Positions 24,566-33,517 of a stretch of 64,000 bases of DNA are shown here, one piece after another. A program made the position numbers and the translations under genes. How positions within the stretch are numbered: position 1 is the stretch's first letter; the number at the start of each line of letters is the position of its first letter. Source of the DNA: Nitrospiraceae bacterium. GTDB lineage: Bacteria > Nitrospirota > Nitrospiria > Nitrospirales > Nitrospiraceae. The DNA is taken from assembly GCA_919902505.1 (NCBI GenBank), contig CAKKRE010000009.1, positions 1-64,000 on the forward strand. Reading direction: 5' to 3'. The notes below the pieces were generated by a model. That model worked only from the letters and a program-made list of their open reading frames with translations. It did not search any database and was not told the DNA's origin.

Positions 24566-25183
24566 ATGCAAGAGCCGGAATGGAATTCTCGTTGGGAGCG
24601 CGTGGCCCGCGTGCTCTGCCCATTTGTGGTGGCAGGGTGCCTGGTGGTGATGATGCCTCCGGTGAGCCGGGTCGCGGTCGATTCCGGCATGCGGGATGTC
24701 CCGTTTCCTCGCGCGCCCGAATCGATCGCCTCGCTCATTGCTCGCTCCGCCGCGCAGTACGGACTCGACCCCGCCCTCCTGCGGGCCGTGATCAAGGTCG
24801 AATCGAATTTCAATTCGGAAGCGGTGTCGTCGAAAGGGGCCATCGGGTTGATGCAACTCATGCCGCTGACTGCGGCAGCGCTCCACGTGCTGGACCCGTT
24901 CGATCCGAAGGACAATATCTATGCGGGTGCGGCGCTGCTTCGACGGCTCCTGAACCGGTTTGACGGGGACCTTTCCTTGGCGTTGGCTGCGTATCATGCC
25001 GGTGAGACGCGAGTCCGGCAGACGCTCGGCACGCCGGCGCTTCCTGCGACGCAGCTCTATGTCGAGCGCGTGCTGGGTCATTACCATCGATTCCGTGCGG
25101 AGTCCCATCAGACGGCTGCACATTCCAGGACGCGTGAATCAGGCGGCGAGGCGTTTCCAGCTTCCCCTCGGGAACGTGAATGA
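24566..25183 (+). CDS. Lytic transglycosylase (SLT domain)
   Basis: 205 residues. An N-terminal hydrophobic anchor (about 13-32) is followed by a Slt/MltC-like goose-type lysozyme domain. The catalytic Glu is in VIKVESNFNSEAVS near residue 75, followed by GAIGLMQLMPLTA and AYHAGETRV, the standard SLT motifs. It cleaves peptidoglycan glycan strands to anhydromuropeptides in the periplasm. The C-terminal tail is charged and low in complexity. Confidence 0.9.
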   Translation: MQEPEWNSRWERVARVLCPFVVAGCLVVMMPPVSRVAVDSGMRDVPFPRAPESIASLIARSAAQYGLDPALLRAVIKVESNFNSEAVSSKGAIGLMQLMPLTAAALHVLDPFDPKDNIYAGAALLRRLLNRFDGDLSLALAAYHAGETRVRQTLGTPALPATQLYVERVLGHYHRFRAESHQTAAHSRTRESGGEAFPASPRERE

Positions 25184-25342
25184 AGCCGGTCTGTGCATCG
25201 ACATTTGCCCCGTGGCAGGCATGCGGCGCCGGTTGCATTTTCCGGTAGGAACGGGTACGGGATTCTGGCTCGCGCCATCGAGGCGAGACGGCCTCCGGCC
25301 GCTAAGCCGGTGGAAACCAGACCACGATTTTTGAGGTTAGTG

Positions 25343-26497
25343 ATGAAGAACAGCGATCGGACCGCTCGGTTGGCTCAATCGGATATCCGTGCCATGACCC
25401 TTGCCTGCGCAAAGGTGAACGGGATCAATATGTCTCAGGGGGTCTGCGATACCCCCGTTCCTCAGGTCGTGGTGCAGGGCGCGCAACAGGCCATGGCGCA
25501 AGGGCATAACATCTATTCACGCTTTGACGGCATTGTGGAACTGCGGCAGGCCCTTGCCGACAAACTCGCTGCCTACAATCGAATCACGGCGGATCCGGAC
25601 GTCAATATTACCGTGAGCGCCGGCGCCACTGGATCGTTTCAGGCCACCTGCATGGCGTTGCTCAATCCCGGCGACGAGGTGATCCTCTTTGAGCCCTTCT
25701 ACGCCTATCACATTCAGGCGATCGTTGCGGTCGAGGCCGTTCCCCGCTGTGTGTCGATGCGACCGCCGGACTGGACGGTGGATTTCAAAGGCCTCGAGCA
25801 GGCGATCACATCCAGGACCAAGGCCATCGTGGTGAACACTCCGGGAAACCCTTCCGGAAAGGTCTTCACACGACGGGAGTTGGAACAGATTGCGGAGATG
25901 GCCTGTCGCCATGACGTGATGGTGATCACAGACGAGATCTATGAATATTTTGTGTTCGAGGGGCGGGAGCACGTGAGCATGGCGTCTCTCCCCGGCATGG
26001 CCGACCGGACCATTACCATCGGGGGTTACTCGAAAACGTTCAGCATCACCGGTTGGCGCATCGGCTATAGCGTGGCGGAGGCCACGTGGGCGAAGGCCAT
26101 CGGCGCGATGAGTGATGTGTTGTACGTCTGCGCGCCCACCCCGCTGCAGCATGGCGTCGCCGCCGGGATTCGTGCGCTCGGTCCCTCGTTTTACAGCGAC
26201 CTGACGAAGGAGCATCAGCAGAAGCGCGATCGGTTTTGCGGAGCGTTAACCAAAGCGAGACTGCCCCCTGCCGTACCGCAGGGCGCCTATTACGTGCTGG
26301 CAGATGTGTCCCGGCTTCCAGGAACGACGAGTCGCGAACGCGCGCTGTATTTGCTGGACAAGACCGGCGTGGCGGGCGTGCCGGGCGAAGCGTTCTTCGA
26401 AGGGCCGGAGGGCAGTCGCTTTATGCGGTTTTGTATGGCGAAGACCGACCAGGACCTGGAACGAGCCAGTCAGGCGATCGAACGATTCAGGTCCTGA
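25343..26497 (+). CDS. PLP-dependent class I/II aminotransferase
   Basis: 384 residues from ATG 25343 with TTGAGG upstream; the frame is open to 25193 but that part overlaps noncoding-looking sequence. Fold type I aminotransferase: SAGATGSF near residue 93, NTPGNPSGKVF near 167, ITDEIYEYF near 198, and the PLP Lys in GGYSKTFSITGWRIGY near 232. The C-terminal Arg in RFMRFCMAK binds the substrate carboxylate. It resembles aspartate and aromatic aminotransferases (AspC/PatA-like). The exact substrate is unknown. Its stop is followed directly by a degenerate repeat. Confidence 0.92.
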   Translation: MKNSDRTARLAQSDIRAMTLACAKVNGINMSQGVCDTPVPQVVVQGAQQAMAQGHNIYSRFDGIVELRQALADKLAAYNRITADPDVNITVSAGATGSFQATCMALLNPGDEVILFEPFYAYHIQAIVAVEAVPRCVSMRPPDWTVDFKGLEQAITSRTKAIVVNTPGNPSGKVFTRRELEQIAEMACRHDVMVITDEIYEYFVFEGREHVSMASLPGMADRTITIGGYSKTFSITGWRIGYSVAEATWAKAIGAMSDVLYVCAPTPLQHGVAAGIRALGPSFYSDLTKEHQQKRDRFCGALTKARLPPAVPQGAYYVLADVSRLPGTTSRERALYLLDKTGVAGVPGEAFFEGPEGSRFMRFCMAKTDQDLERASQAIERFRS

Positions 26498-26500
26498 GTT

Positions 26501-26545
26501 AGCAGGATCCGGTAGAAGGCGGTCAGGGCCGTGCTCGCACAACGC
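26501..26545. repeat. Dispersed repeat, degenerate copy R6
   Basis: GCAGGATCCGGTAGAAGGCG then GTCAGGGCCGTGCTCGCAC parallels the family's left half. The TGA stop of the aminotransferase is followed by GTTAGCAGG. No right arm was recognised before the convergent glycosyltransferase gene. Confidence 0.5.
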
Positions 26546-26575
26546 TGTCGCCGGCAAGCCGGGCCCGTTTCAGCG

Positions 26576-27982
26576 TTACCGCGCCTGCCAGGAGGCGGTC
26601 CTCGTCATCGCTCCCCAGGTGGCCTTTTTCCCGACCATCCAGCGATACAAGCCGATCAGTTTCCACACCGAATTCAGTTGGCGGAATCCGAAATTCTCTA
26701 GGATTGCGGCCAGGAGAAGTTTGAATACGTCGCGTTGGTCGGGATAGACGTGAAAGGACATTTCTTCCAACAGCAGGGCACTGACCGAGAGCAACATCCC
26801 GAGCCCGATAGCAGCGAGCAACAGGATCAACCAGGCCTGCACGGAGACAAATCCCATGGTAAAGCCGAGCGTCAGAAAACAGTAGCCGAAGACCTCGATC
26901 GCCGGGCCGATCCACTCGAAGATCGCCATGAATGGAAATGCCAGCCAGCCGATCGTGCCGCCTTTGGGGTGGCAGAGAAGATCGAGGTTCTTGGTGAGGC
27001 TCTCGCACAATCCGCGTTGCCAGCGAATGCGTTGGTTCTTGAGGGTGCGAAGATCTTCTGGGGCCTCAGTCCAGCAGACTGAGTCCGGAACAAACGTGAT
27101 GCGATAGGGCTTCTCACTCAGGCGCAGATGGCGATGCAGGCGGACGACGAGTTCCATATCTTCCCCGATGGTATCGGATCGGTACCCGCCCACGGTCACC
27201 ACGGCCTCTTTGCGGAAGATGCCGAAGGCGCCGGAGATAATCAGCATCGCGTTCATCGGTGACCAGCCCAAGCGTCCAAAGAGAAAGGCGCGAAGATATT
27301 CGACGATCTGGAACAGCGCGAGAAAGTTCGCAGGAAGTCCGATCTTCTTCAGAAAGCCATGCTCCACACGGCAGCCGTTGGCGATGCGCACGGTCCCTCC
27401 GCTGGCCACCGTGCGATGGTCGTCCAGGAACGGCTGGACCGCCCGCCGCAAACTATCCGGCTGGAGAATCGAGTCCGCGTCGATACAGCAGAATAGAGGG
27501 TACAGCGACAGGTTGATCCCGGCGTTCAGGGAGTCGGCTTTGCCGCCGTTCTCCTTATCGATCACGCGCAAGTTGGCGTGAATGGACGAATGGTAGATCG
27601 CCCGGATCTCCGCCGTCGGCAGTTGGGTGTTGTAGGCCTCCGGAAAGGGAAAGAGCTCGAACTCTTTTCGTAGCACGTCGATCGTCTCATCCTTCGAGCC
27701 ATCGTTGACCACGACGATTTCGTATTCGGAGTAACTGAGCTGCAGCAGCGAGCGTATGGATCCGGCAATCGTGCTGGCTTCGTTATAGGCCGGGACCAAA
27801 ATGCTGATCTGCGGTTCAAAACCCGTATAACTTTGCGGCAGGCTTTCGAGCACGCGTTCCTGCAGGTATTGCCGGAGGTGGAAGATGGCGATGAGGTCCA
27901 GCATCAAGTATCCGGCGGTCAGGCCGAGAAGGTAGAGCAGGAACAGCCATTCGGAAATTGAAATGAGTGTCTCGAGCCACAT
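26576..27982 (-). CDS. Processive family 2 glycosyltransferase (BcsA/PgaC-like)
   Basis: 468 residues. An N-terminal membrane segment (about 12-35) is followed by a cytosolic GT2 domain with Asp94 (VVNDGS), DAD 168-170, ED 274-275 and QRIRW 317-321. These are the substrate, metal, acceptor-base and (Q/R)xxRW motifs of processive synthases such as PgaC, HasA and BcsA. C-terminal membrane segments (about 345-420) would form the polymer channel. There is no PilZ domain. It probably polymerises a beta-linked hexosamine-type polysaccharide. It is divergent from, and overlaps the extreme 5' end of, the open frame of the secreted-protein operon. Confidence 0.9.
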   Translation of the reverse strand: MWLETLISISEWLFLLYLLGLTAGYLMLDLIAIFHLRQYLQERVLESLPQSYTGFEPQISILVPAYNEASTIAGSIRSLLQLSYSEYEIVVVNDGSKDETIDVLRKEFELFPFPEAYNTQLPTAEIRAIYHSSIHANLRVIDKENGGKADSLNAGINLSLYPLFCCIDADSILQPDSLRRAVQPFLDDHRTVASGGTVRIANGCRVEHGFLKKIGLPANFLALFQIVEYLRAFLFGRLGWSPMNAMLIISGAFGIFRKEAVVTVGGYRSDTIGEDMELVVRLHRHLRLSEKPYRITFVPDSVCWTEAPEDLRTLKNQRIRWQRGLCESLTKNLDLLCHPKGGTIGWLAFPFMAIFEWIGPAIEVFGYCFLTLGFTMGFVSVQAWLILLLAAIGLGMLLSVSALLLEEMSFHVYPDQRDVFKLLLAAILENFGFRQLNSVWKLIGLYRWMVGKKATWGAMTRTASWQAR

Positions 27983-28085
27983 CGATCAGCGTTTCTCCAT
28001 CGGCACTGGTGTCTGCCCGAATAGCACGCCCCGGGTATCGGCGCAATTCACGCGCGACAGGTCCCGGCGCACGGATGTCCTGACG

Positions 28086-29642
28086 ATGGCCTGGCTGTCG
28101 GGTGTGTTCGTACTGAGTGCCATGCTCCCTCTCGCACAGGCCGATGACATTCCCTTGCCCGGGCCCATTCCCTCGACCGTGTATGAGATTGAGCTCACCT
28201 ATGTCGGTGAGCGCACCGCCCCCGCCGTGACGTTGAGTGGCCCCCCTCAGAGTATTCCCCCTCTTCCTTATCGACCGTTTGCGCCCATTCTTGAGCTGAT
28301 CTCCGGACTCGGGGAGGCCAGACGGTTCGGTTCCTGCCAGGGCGAGGTCCTCAGGGCAGACGAGGGTATCGATCTCAAGTGGACGGCCGAGGGGACCGGG
28401 CGCTGTGGACAACGCATTGCGCTGCACCGGGACGGATTGCCGACGGACCTCCTGTCCTACCAGCGGTTGCGGATACGTGGTCGCGCTGAGGGTCGGGTCG
28501 TGGTGGCAGCGGACGATCTGGCCGGTTACCGAGGGGAGAACAATGTCCCGCTGGCGACGGTGAGCGGCGCCTTCGATATCACCGTTCCCCTGCAGGAAAT
28601 CGGTCGCCGGTTGGACCTCCGGTATGTGATGGCCCTCGTGGTATCCACGGAGGCAGGGAGCGCCCGCATCAGTTTCGACCGGATCGAAGTGGTTCGGGAA
28701 CCGGCAGAGAACAGACAGTCCGGCGGGATCGGTTTCTGGGTCTGGCGCTACCGTACGGCGATAGAGAATCCGGAGACGATGTTAGCGACCTGCCGTGCGC
28801 AGGGTTGTTCCCGAGTTCTCATCCAGATGCCCTCGCAGTCCGACGATGAGACCCTCTGGCGCCGGTATGCCCGGCTGTTGGCGACAGTGCGGGAGAGCGG
28901 GATCGAGGCCCTAGCGTTGGACGGTTACCCCGAAGCCATTCAGGAACCTTACGCGTTAGCCGATAAGATACGGAGATTGCTTGATCTCGTGGAACCCGGT
29001 CTGTTGTTCGGCGTGCAGCTCGACATCGAGCCCTATCTCCTGCCGGGGTTCCTTGAGGATGAGACGCAGCTCCTTCGTTATGTCGAGACCATCGAGATAC
29101 TGAAGGGCGCCGTCGCGGGACGAACCAGGCTCTCGATGGTGATGCCCTTCTGGTTGACCGGTCCGACGATCGCCGGCCGGCCTCTGGCCTTTGCCGTCAT
29201 GGATCGCGCCGATGAAGTGGCGGTGATGAGTTATCGCACCGATCTCGACGAAGTGCAGGACATCGCCGAAGACATCTTGCGGTATGGCGAAATGAGCGGA
29301 ACGCCGGTGTGGTTGGCGGTTGAGACGACGGTGTTGCCGTTGGAGCACCATGTGGTGCTACGTCGGGAGACGCGCTCCGGCCGGGGCGATGCCCTGGTGG
29401 ACTACGATCAACAGCTTCTCCGATGGGCGCCCATTCCTGAGACGCAGGCAGTCTCAGCCCATCGGGACTGGTTCCGGATCCATCGTCGATTCACCGTCAG
29501 GCCTGAGCGTCTGAGCTTTGCCGGTCGCACGCGGGCGGAGGTGTCTATGGCTGTCAGGAGGATGCTGGCCACGACCTCGCAGCGCAGTCTCGCGGGGGTG
29601 ATTATTCACGATCTCGACGGATTCCAGACCCTGGCCGAATAG
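28086..29642 (+). CDS. Secreted TIM-barrel-like protein, putative polysaccharide hydrolase
   Basis: About 518 residues from ATG 28086, which puts a signal peptide (MAWLSGVFVLSAMLPLAQA) at the N-terminus. The frame is open to ATG 27963 inside the divergent GT2 gene, so the longer form is possible. The N-terminal half is beta-rich. From about residue 220 a barrel-like pattern appears: GIGFWVWRYRTA, RVLIQMPSQSDD, GIEALALDGYPEA and FGVQLDIEPYLLPGF near residue 310. The last resembles the strand-end acidic residues of GH18/GH114-type glycosidases. No family was firmly recognised. It heads the exopolysaccharide operon. Confidence 0.75.
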   Translation: MAWLSGVFVLSAMLPLAQADDIPLPGPIPSTVYEIELTYVGERTAPAVTLSGPPQSIPPLPYRPFAPILELISGLGEARRFGSCQGEVLRADEGIDLKWTAEGTGRCGQRIALHRDGLPTDLLSYQRLRIRGRAEGRVVVAADDLAGYRGENNVPLATVSGAFDITVPLQEIGRRLDLRYVMALVVSTEAGSARISFDRIEVVREPAENRQSGGIGFWVWRYRTAIENPETMLATCRAQGCSRVLIQMPSQSDDETLWRRYARLLATVRESGIEALALDGYPEAIQEPYALADKIRRLLDLVEPGLLFGVQLDIEPYLLPGFLEDETQLLRYVETIEILKGAVAGRTRLSMVMPFWLTGPTIAGRPLAFAVMDRADEVAVMSYRTDLDEVQDIAEDILRYGEMSGTPVWLAVETTVLPLEHHVVLRRETRSGRGDALVDYDQQLLRWAPIPETQAVSAHRDWFRIHRRFTVRPERLSFAGRTRAEVSMAVRRMLATTSQRSLAGVIIHDLDGFQTLAE

Positions 29643-29675
29643 GGTCGCGGTATAGCCCGGGCAGGGACGTCACGG

Positions 29676-31505
29676 ATGAGCGATCCCATGGTACGACGCA
29701 GTCGACTCAGACCCGTTGCGGGACTTTTCCTGGTGAGCCTGCTCGCCGCGGTCTGGCTGTCTGCGCCTGGCACCGGGGACCCGGCAGTGGCCGAGGAGCC
29801 ATCTCCCCGCTACCTCCTGGAACGAGCCAGGGTATTGGAGGAACAGCAGCAGTATGCGGAGGCCCTCGTCGCGTACCGGCAATACCTGGCGGCGCGACCG
29901 GACAATGATGAGGTCCGGGGCAGTGTGGCCAGGTTGCTCAGCTGGCAGGGATCATGGGACGAAGCCGTTGCCCTCTACCGCGACGTCTTAACCCGCCAAC
30001 CCCTCGATTCCGACAGCCGTGTGGGCCTTGCCCGGGTCTTCTCCTGGCAGAAACAGTTCGATGAGGCGCGGGAGCAATACGAGCAGATTCTTCGCGATGA
30101 GCCGAACCATGCCGAGGCCCTGACAGGGCTCGGCGATGTTCTGTTGTGGAGCGGCCGTCAGAACGAGGCAATTCCCTACTATGAGTCGGTTGTGGCGGCG
30201 ACGGGTGATGCGGCGATCGCGGCGCGCCTCCGGACGCTGAAAGTTGAGCCTGTAGCACCGGATTCCCTTCCTGCCAAGTCAGCCGATCCGATGCCGGTGG
30301 ACGGAAATTCAGCCTTGGAGCGGGGGCGCCGACTGGAGATCATGCGCCAGTCTGTCGAGGCCGCATCCGTCTATCGCGAAGGGCTGCAGCAGGCTCCCGA
30401 CAATGACGAATTGCGCGGCGCGCTGGCGAGGGTCTTGTCGTGGCAAGGCGCCCATGCGGAAGCCACGTCGCTCTATCGCGAGGTGCTGGTACGTCATCCC
30501 GAGGACCAGGATATTCGAGTCGCACTCGCGCAGGTACTCTCCTGGCAGCAGCAGTTCGATGAGGCTCAGGATCTCTACGCGCAGGTGCTGGAGGCTGATC
30601 CGAAACAGATCGAGGCCCGGCGGGGACTGGCCGAGGTGGCGCATTGGCGGGGCCATCGGTCGGAAGCCTTGCAGCGGTACGAGGCGTTACTCGCCGAGAC
30701 ACAGGATCCTGACATGGAACGGCGGCTCAGCGCCGTGAAGTCGGAATTGCTGGTGTCGCCACGTGCGGCAGTGGGGCAAGGTCTGACGGGGTTGCGCCTC
30801 CCGTACCGGGACTATGCCAAGATTGGATATGGTCACTACTCCTATACCAAAAATCAGCCGGATGAGCGCGATCTGCTGTTTGAAATCGCTAAACCCTTCG
30901 GCAATCAAACGCTGGTGTTTCGGGCCGAGCCGATCAACCGGTTCGGGTTTCACGACACGCCGCTGTCGGCCGAGTTGTATAGTCCGCTGTGGCAGCGGGC
31001 CTGGGGCTATATTGCGGCGCAGGGGACGATCAATCCCCATTTCTCCCCCAACTACTCTTTCGCCGGCGAAATCGCGCAAGGACTGGGGGGACTGCATGCA
31101 TCGTTAGCGCCGTTTGAAGTGTCGTTCGGCTATCGACGCCTGAATTACAAGCAAGACGATATCGATCTGTTGATGCCGGGATTGACGATCTTTCTGCCGT
31201 TCAATCTGTGGCTGACCGAAAAGGTCTATCTGATCCCGAACACCGGTGCCGTCACGCTGTCGTCACAACTGACCTGGCGGCCGACGGATCGATTGCAATT
31301 CTTTGCGTCCGGCTCGTTCGGCACGTCCGGTGAACGTATCGTGGCGGCGCAGGACTTTACCCGGGTGGGGAGCCGCACCATTCAGGGCGGCGTGACCTTC
31401 CCCATCAATGAGCGATTCTCGGCGGAAGCCTCCGGCTACTACGAAGACCGCGGCATTCTTTATATCCGTCGGGGCGGCAATTTCAGCCTGATGTATCACT
31501 GGTAA
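29676..31505 (+). CDS. TPR/beta-barrel outer-membrane protein (PgaA/PelB/YaiO-like)
   Basis: 609 residues with a signal peptide (to about 36). Two blocks of TPRs (about 45-180 and 210-350) share a repeated pattern (VARLLSWQGSWDEAVALYRD, VLSWQGAHAEATSLYRE), so the domain seems duplicated internally. From about residue 365 alternating amphipathic strands suggest a beta-barrel, and the protein ends FSLMYHW with the aromatic terminus needed for BAM recognition. This is the plan of PgaA, PelB and BcsC exporters. It would carry polysaccharide across the outer membrane. The gene is 33 bp after the preceding one and 4 bp before the deacetylase. Confidence 0.85.
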   Translation: MSDPMVRRSRLRPVAGLFLVSLLAAVWLSAPGTGDPAVAEEPSPRYLLERARVLEEQQQYAEALVAYRQYLAARPDNDEVRGSVARLLSWQGSWDEAVALYRDVLTRQPLDSDSRVGLARVFSWQKQFDEAREQYEQILRDEPNHAEALTGLGDVLLWSGRQNEAIPYYESVVAATGDAAIAARLRTLKVEPVAPDSLPAKSADPMPVDGNSALERGRRLEIMRQSVEAASVYREGLQQAPDNDELRGALARVLSWQGAHAEATSLYREVLVRHPEDQDIRVALAQVLSWQQQFDEAQDLYAQVLEADPKQIEARRGLAEVAHWRGHRSEALQRYEALLAETQDPDMERRLSAVKSELLVSPRAAVGQGLTGLRLPYRDYAKIGYGHYSYTKNQPDERDLLFEIAKPFGNQTLVFRAEPINRFGFHDTPLSAELYSPLWQRAWGYIAAQGTINPHFSPNYSFAGEIAQGLGGLHASLAPFEVSFGYRRLNYKQDDIDLLMPGLTIFLPFNLWLTEKVYLIPNTGAVTLSSQLTWRPTDRLQFFASGSFGTSGERIVAAQDFTRVGSRTIQGGVTFPINERFSAEASGYYEDRGILYIRRGGNFSLMYHW

Positions 31506-31509
31506 CCGT

Positions 31510-33444
31510 ATGGAACGAGCCACCACGATTCGTCTGGTCAGCGCCGTCCTTGTCCTGCTGGGCCTCGTGGCCGGGGGCTGGATCCTCTTCTGGTCGCACA
31601 TCGAGCGGCCGATCGACATTCCCGAACAGGATTTTCACCGGTTTCCCGGGGTGGCGGGTCCGAGCCATGTGACCGTTGTGCCGCCTCCGGTGCCGGCCTC
31701 CTGGACGAGCTATGGGCAGGGCTCCAAGAGTCGCATGGCGATTCTGCTGACCGATTCAAACTCTTCTTGGCTCGGACTGGCGCATGGATTGAAGTCGATC
31801 GGCATTCCGTTTCGCATCACGCGCGATGTGCGTGAAGCCCTCACGCATCAGGTCGTGCTGGTCTATCCCATGATCTCAGGAAAGCTGTTGTCGCCCGCAG
31901 AGCTTCATGCGTTGGGGGATTTCCCTAAATCGGGCGGCACGTTGATCGGGGTGCAGGTGCTGGGAGGCGGGTTAAATCGGGTCTTCGGGTTCCGCGACGC
32001 AGTCGCTTCACGGAACCGGTATGACCTGAGATTGGCGTCGGCTGATCCCCTGTTGGCGCAGTTCACCGACCCGCTCGAACGGCGGTTGCGCATCGGCATC
32101 AGAGAGAAGGAACTCGACGTGATGGGGACCTATGGGTACACCGAGAGCAGCGATCCGCTAGCGCGCTTCGATGACGGGACGGCCGCCATGACTCAGGTCT
32201 CCTACGGCCGCGGCCGGGCTTATGCCATCGGGTTGGATCTCGGGTTTCTGCTGCTGAAGGGGTACAACAATCGCGCGGATGAACTCGTTCGCAGTTATGA
32301 CAATCAGTTCGACCCGGCACTGGATGTCTGGCTGCGCCTGCTCAAATCCATCTATCGTACGGCGCAGGACGGGGCGGTGACGGTAGGGACGGTGCCGTTC
32401 GGGAAGTCGCTCTCCGTGATGCTCACGCACGATGTGGATTTTACCCGGTCGATCAAAAATGCCGTCGATTATGCGGAGTATGAGAAGAGTCAGGGGCTGG
32501 TCGGCACCTATTTCATCCAGGTGAAATACATTCGCGACTTCAACGACGATATTTTTTTCAATGATGAAGGGGTGAGGCATCTTGCCCGGCTTGCGGAACT
32601 CGGGATGGAGCTGGGTAGTCACACGATCGCTCATTCGAGGGTCTTCGATCAGTTTCCGATGGGGACGGGGCGGGAGGCCTATCCCTCATACGCTCCCTAC
32701 GTCAGAAGCCGCACGAAGGCTCAGAATGCGAGCATACTCGGAGAGCTACGCGTCAGCAAATTCCTGATCGATCACTTTTCCGGTCAGGCGATCGTCTCCT
32801 TCCGGCCCGGCGAGTTGTCCAATCCATACGGTCTCCCGCAAGCGCTCCTGGCGACGGGGTTCCGGTACAGTTCGACGGCCACGGCGAACAACTCGCTGAC
32901 CCATCTGCCCTATCAACTGACCTACGACCGGTTGACCGAGAGTGAAGTGGAGATCTTTGAATTCCCGGTCACCATCGAAGATGAAGAGTTGCCGAAACTG
33001 GGGGACCGGCTCCCGCAGGCGTTGGAGGTTGCGAGACAGATCAGCCGCTACGGCGGCTCGGTCGTCGTGTTGATTCACCCGAATATTCTCGATCACAAAC
33101 TCGCCTTCGAGAAGGGCTTTGTGGAAGGCGTGCGGCCCTATGCCTGGTTTGGTTCGGTGCGTGAGTTCGGCCGCTGGTGGGCGGCCCGCAATCAAGTCGG
33201 AATCGATGTCACGCGTGACGGCGCGGGCATGCAGGTCACGCTGACGGCGCCACAACCGATTGCCGGACTGACGATCGAGGTGCCGGAAGGATGGACACTT
33301 GGTCGGGCCGAGTCGTCAGCGAAGGGCATCACGCAGCGGGGCGGCGTCATCGCTTTCCCGGAATTGCAGGGCACGCTCACCGTCTTGTTCAGCGCCCCTT
33401 CGGAGTCAGTTGCCTTCCGACAGCCTTTGTCCGAGCCACGCTAG
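31510..33444 (+). CDS. Polysaccharide deacetylase with PelA-like multi-domain plan
   Basis: 644 residues. An N-terminal membrane anchor (about 8-28) is followed by a region at about 75-290 with a flavodoxin- or GATase-like beta/alpha pattern (MAILLTDSNSSWLGLAHG, VVLVYPMISG, GGTLIGVQVLGGG). A NodB-type deacetylase domain follows, with metal Asp in THDVDF (306-311), HTIAH zinc motif (371-375) and FRPGELSNPYG. The C-terminal region is beta-rich. PelA also has a reductase-like domain before its CE18 deacetylase. It likely deacetylates the exported polymer in the periplasm. Confidence 0.85.
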   Translation: MERATTIRLVSAVLVLLGLVAGGWILFWSHIERPIDIPEQDFHRFPGVAGPSHVTVVPPPVPASWTSYGQGSKSRMAILLTDSNSSWLGLAHGLKSIGIPFRITRDVREALTHQVVLVYPMISGKLLSPAELHALGDFPKSGGTLIGVQVLGGGLNRVFGFRDAVASRNRYDLRLASADPLLAQFTDPLERRLRIGIREKELDVMGTYGYTESSDPLARFDDGTAAMTQVSYGRGRAYAIGLDLGFLLLKGYNNRADELVRSYDNQFDPALDVWLRLLKSIYRTAQDGAVTVGTVPFGKSLSVMLTHDVDFTRSIKNAVDYAEYEKSQGLVGTYFIQVKYIRDFNDDIFFNDEGVRHLARLAELGMELGSHTIAHSRVFDQFPMGTGREAYPSYAPYVRSRTKAQNASILGELRVSKFLIDHFSGQAIVSFRPGELSNPYGLPQALLATGFRYSSTATANNSLTHLPYQLTYDRLTESEVEIFEFPVTIEDEELPKLGDRLPQALEVARQISRYGGSVVVLIHPNILDHKLAFEKGFVEGVRPYAWFGSVREFGRWWAARNQVGIDVTRDGAGMQVTLTAPQPIAGLTIEVPEGWTLGRAESSAKGITQRGGVIAFPELQGTLTVLFSAPSESVAFRQPLSEPR

Positions 33445-33517
33445 TAATCATCGCGTAGCGATCTCGCCGGGTCGGTCTCCAATCCCACCGAGTTGAATGA
33501 GAGCGGCCGGATACCGG

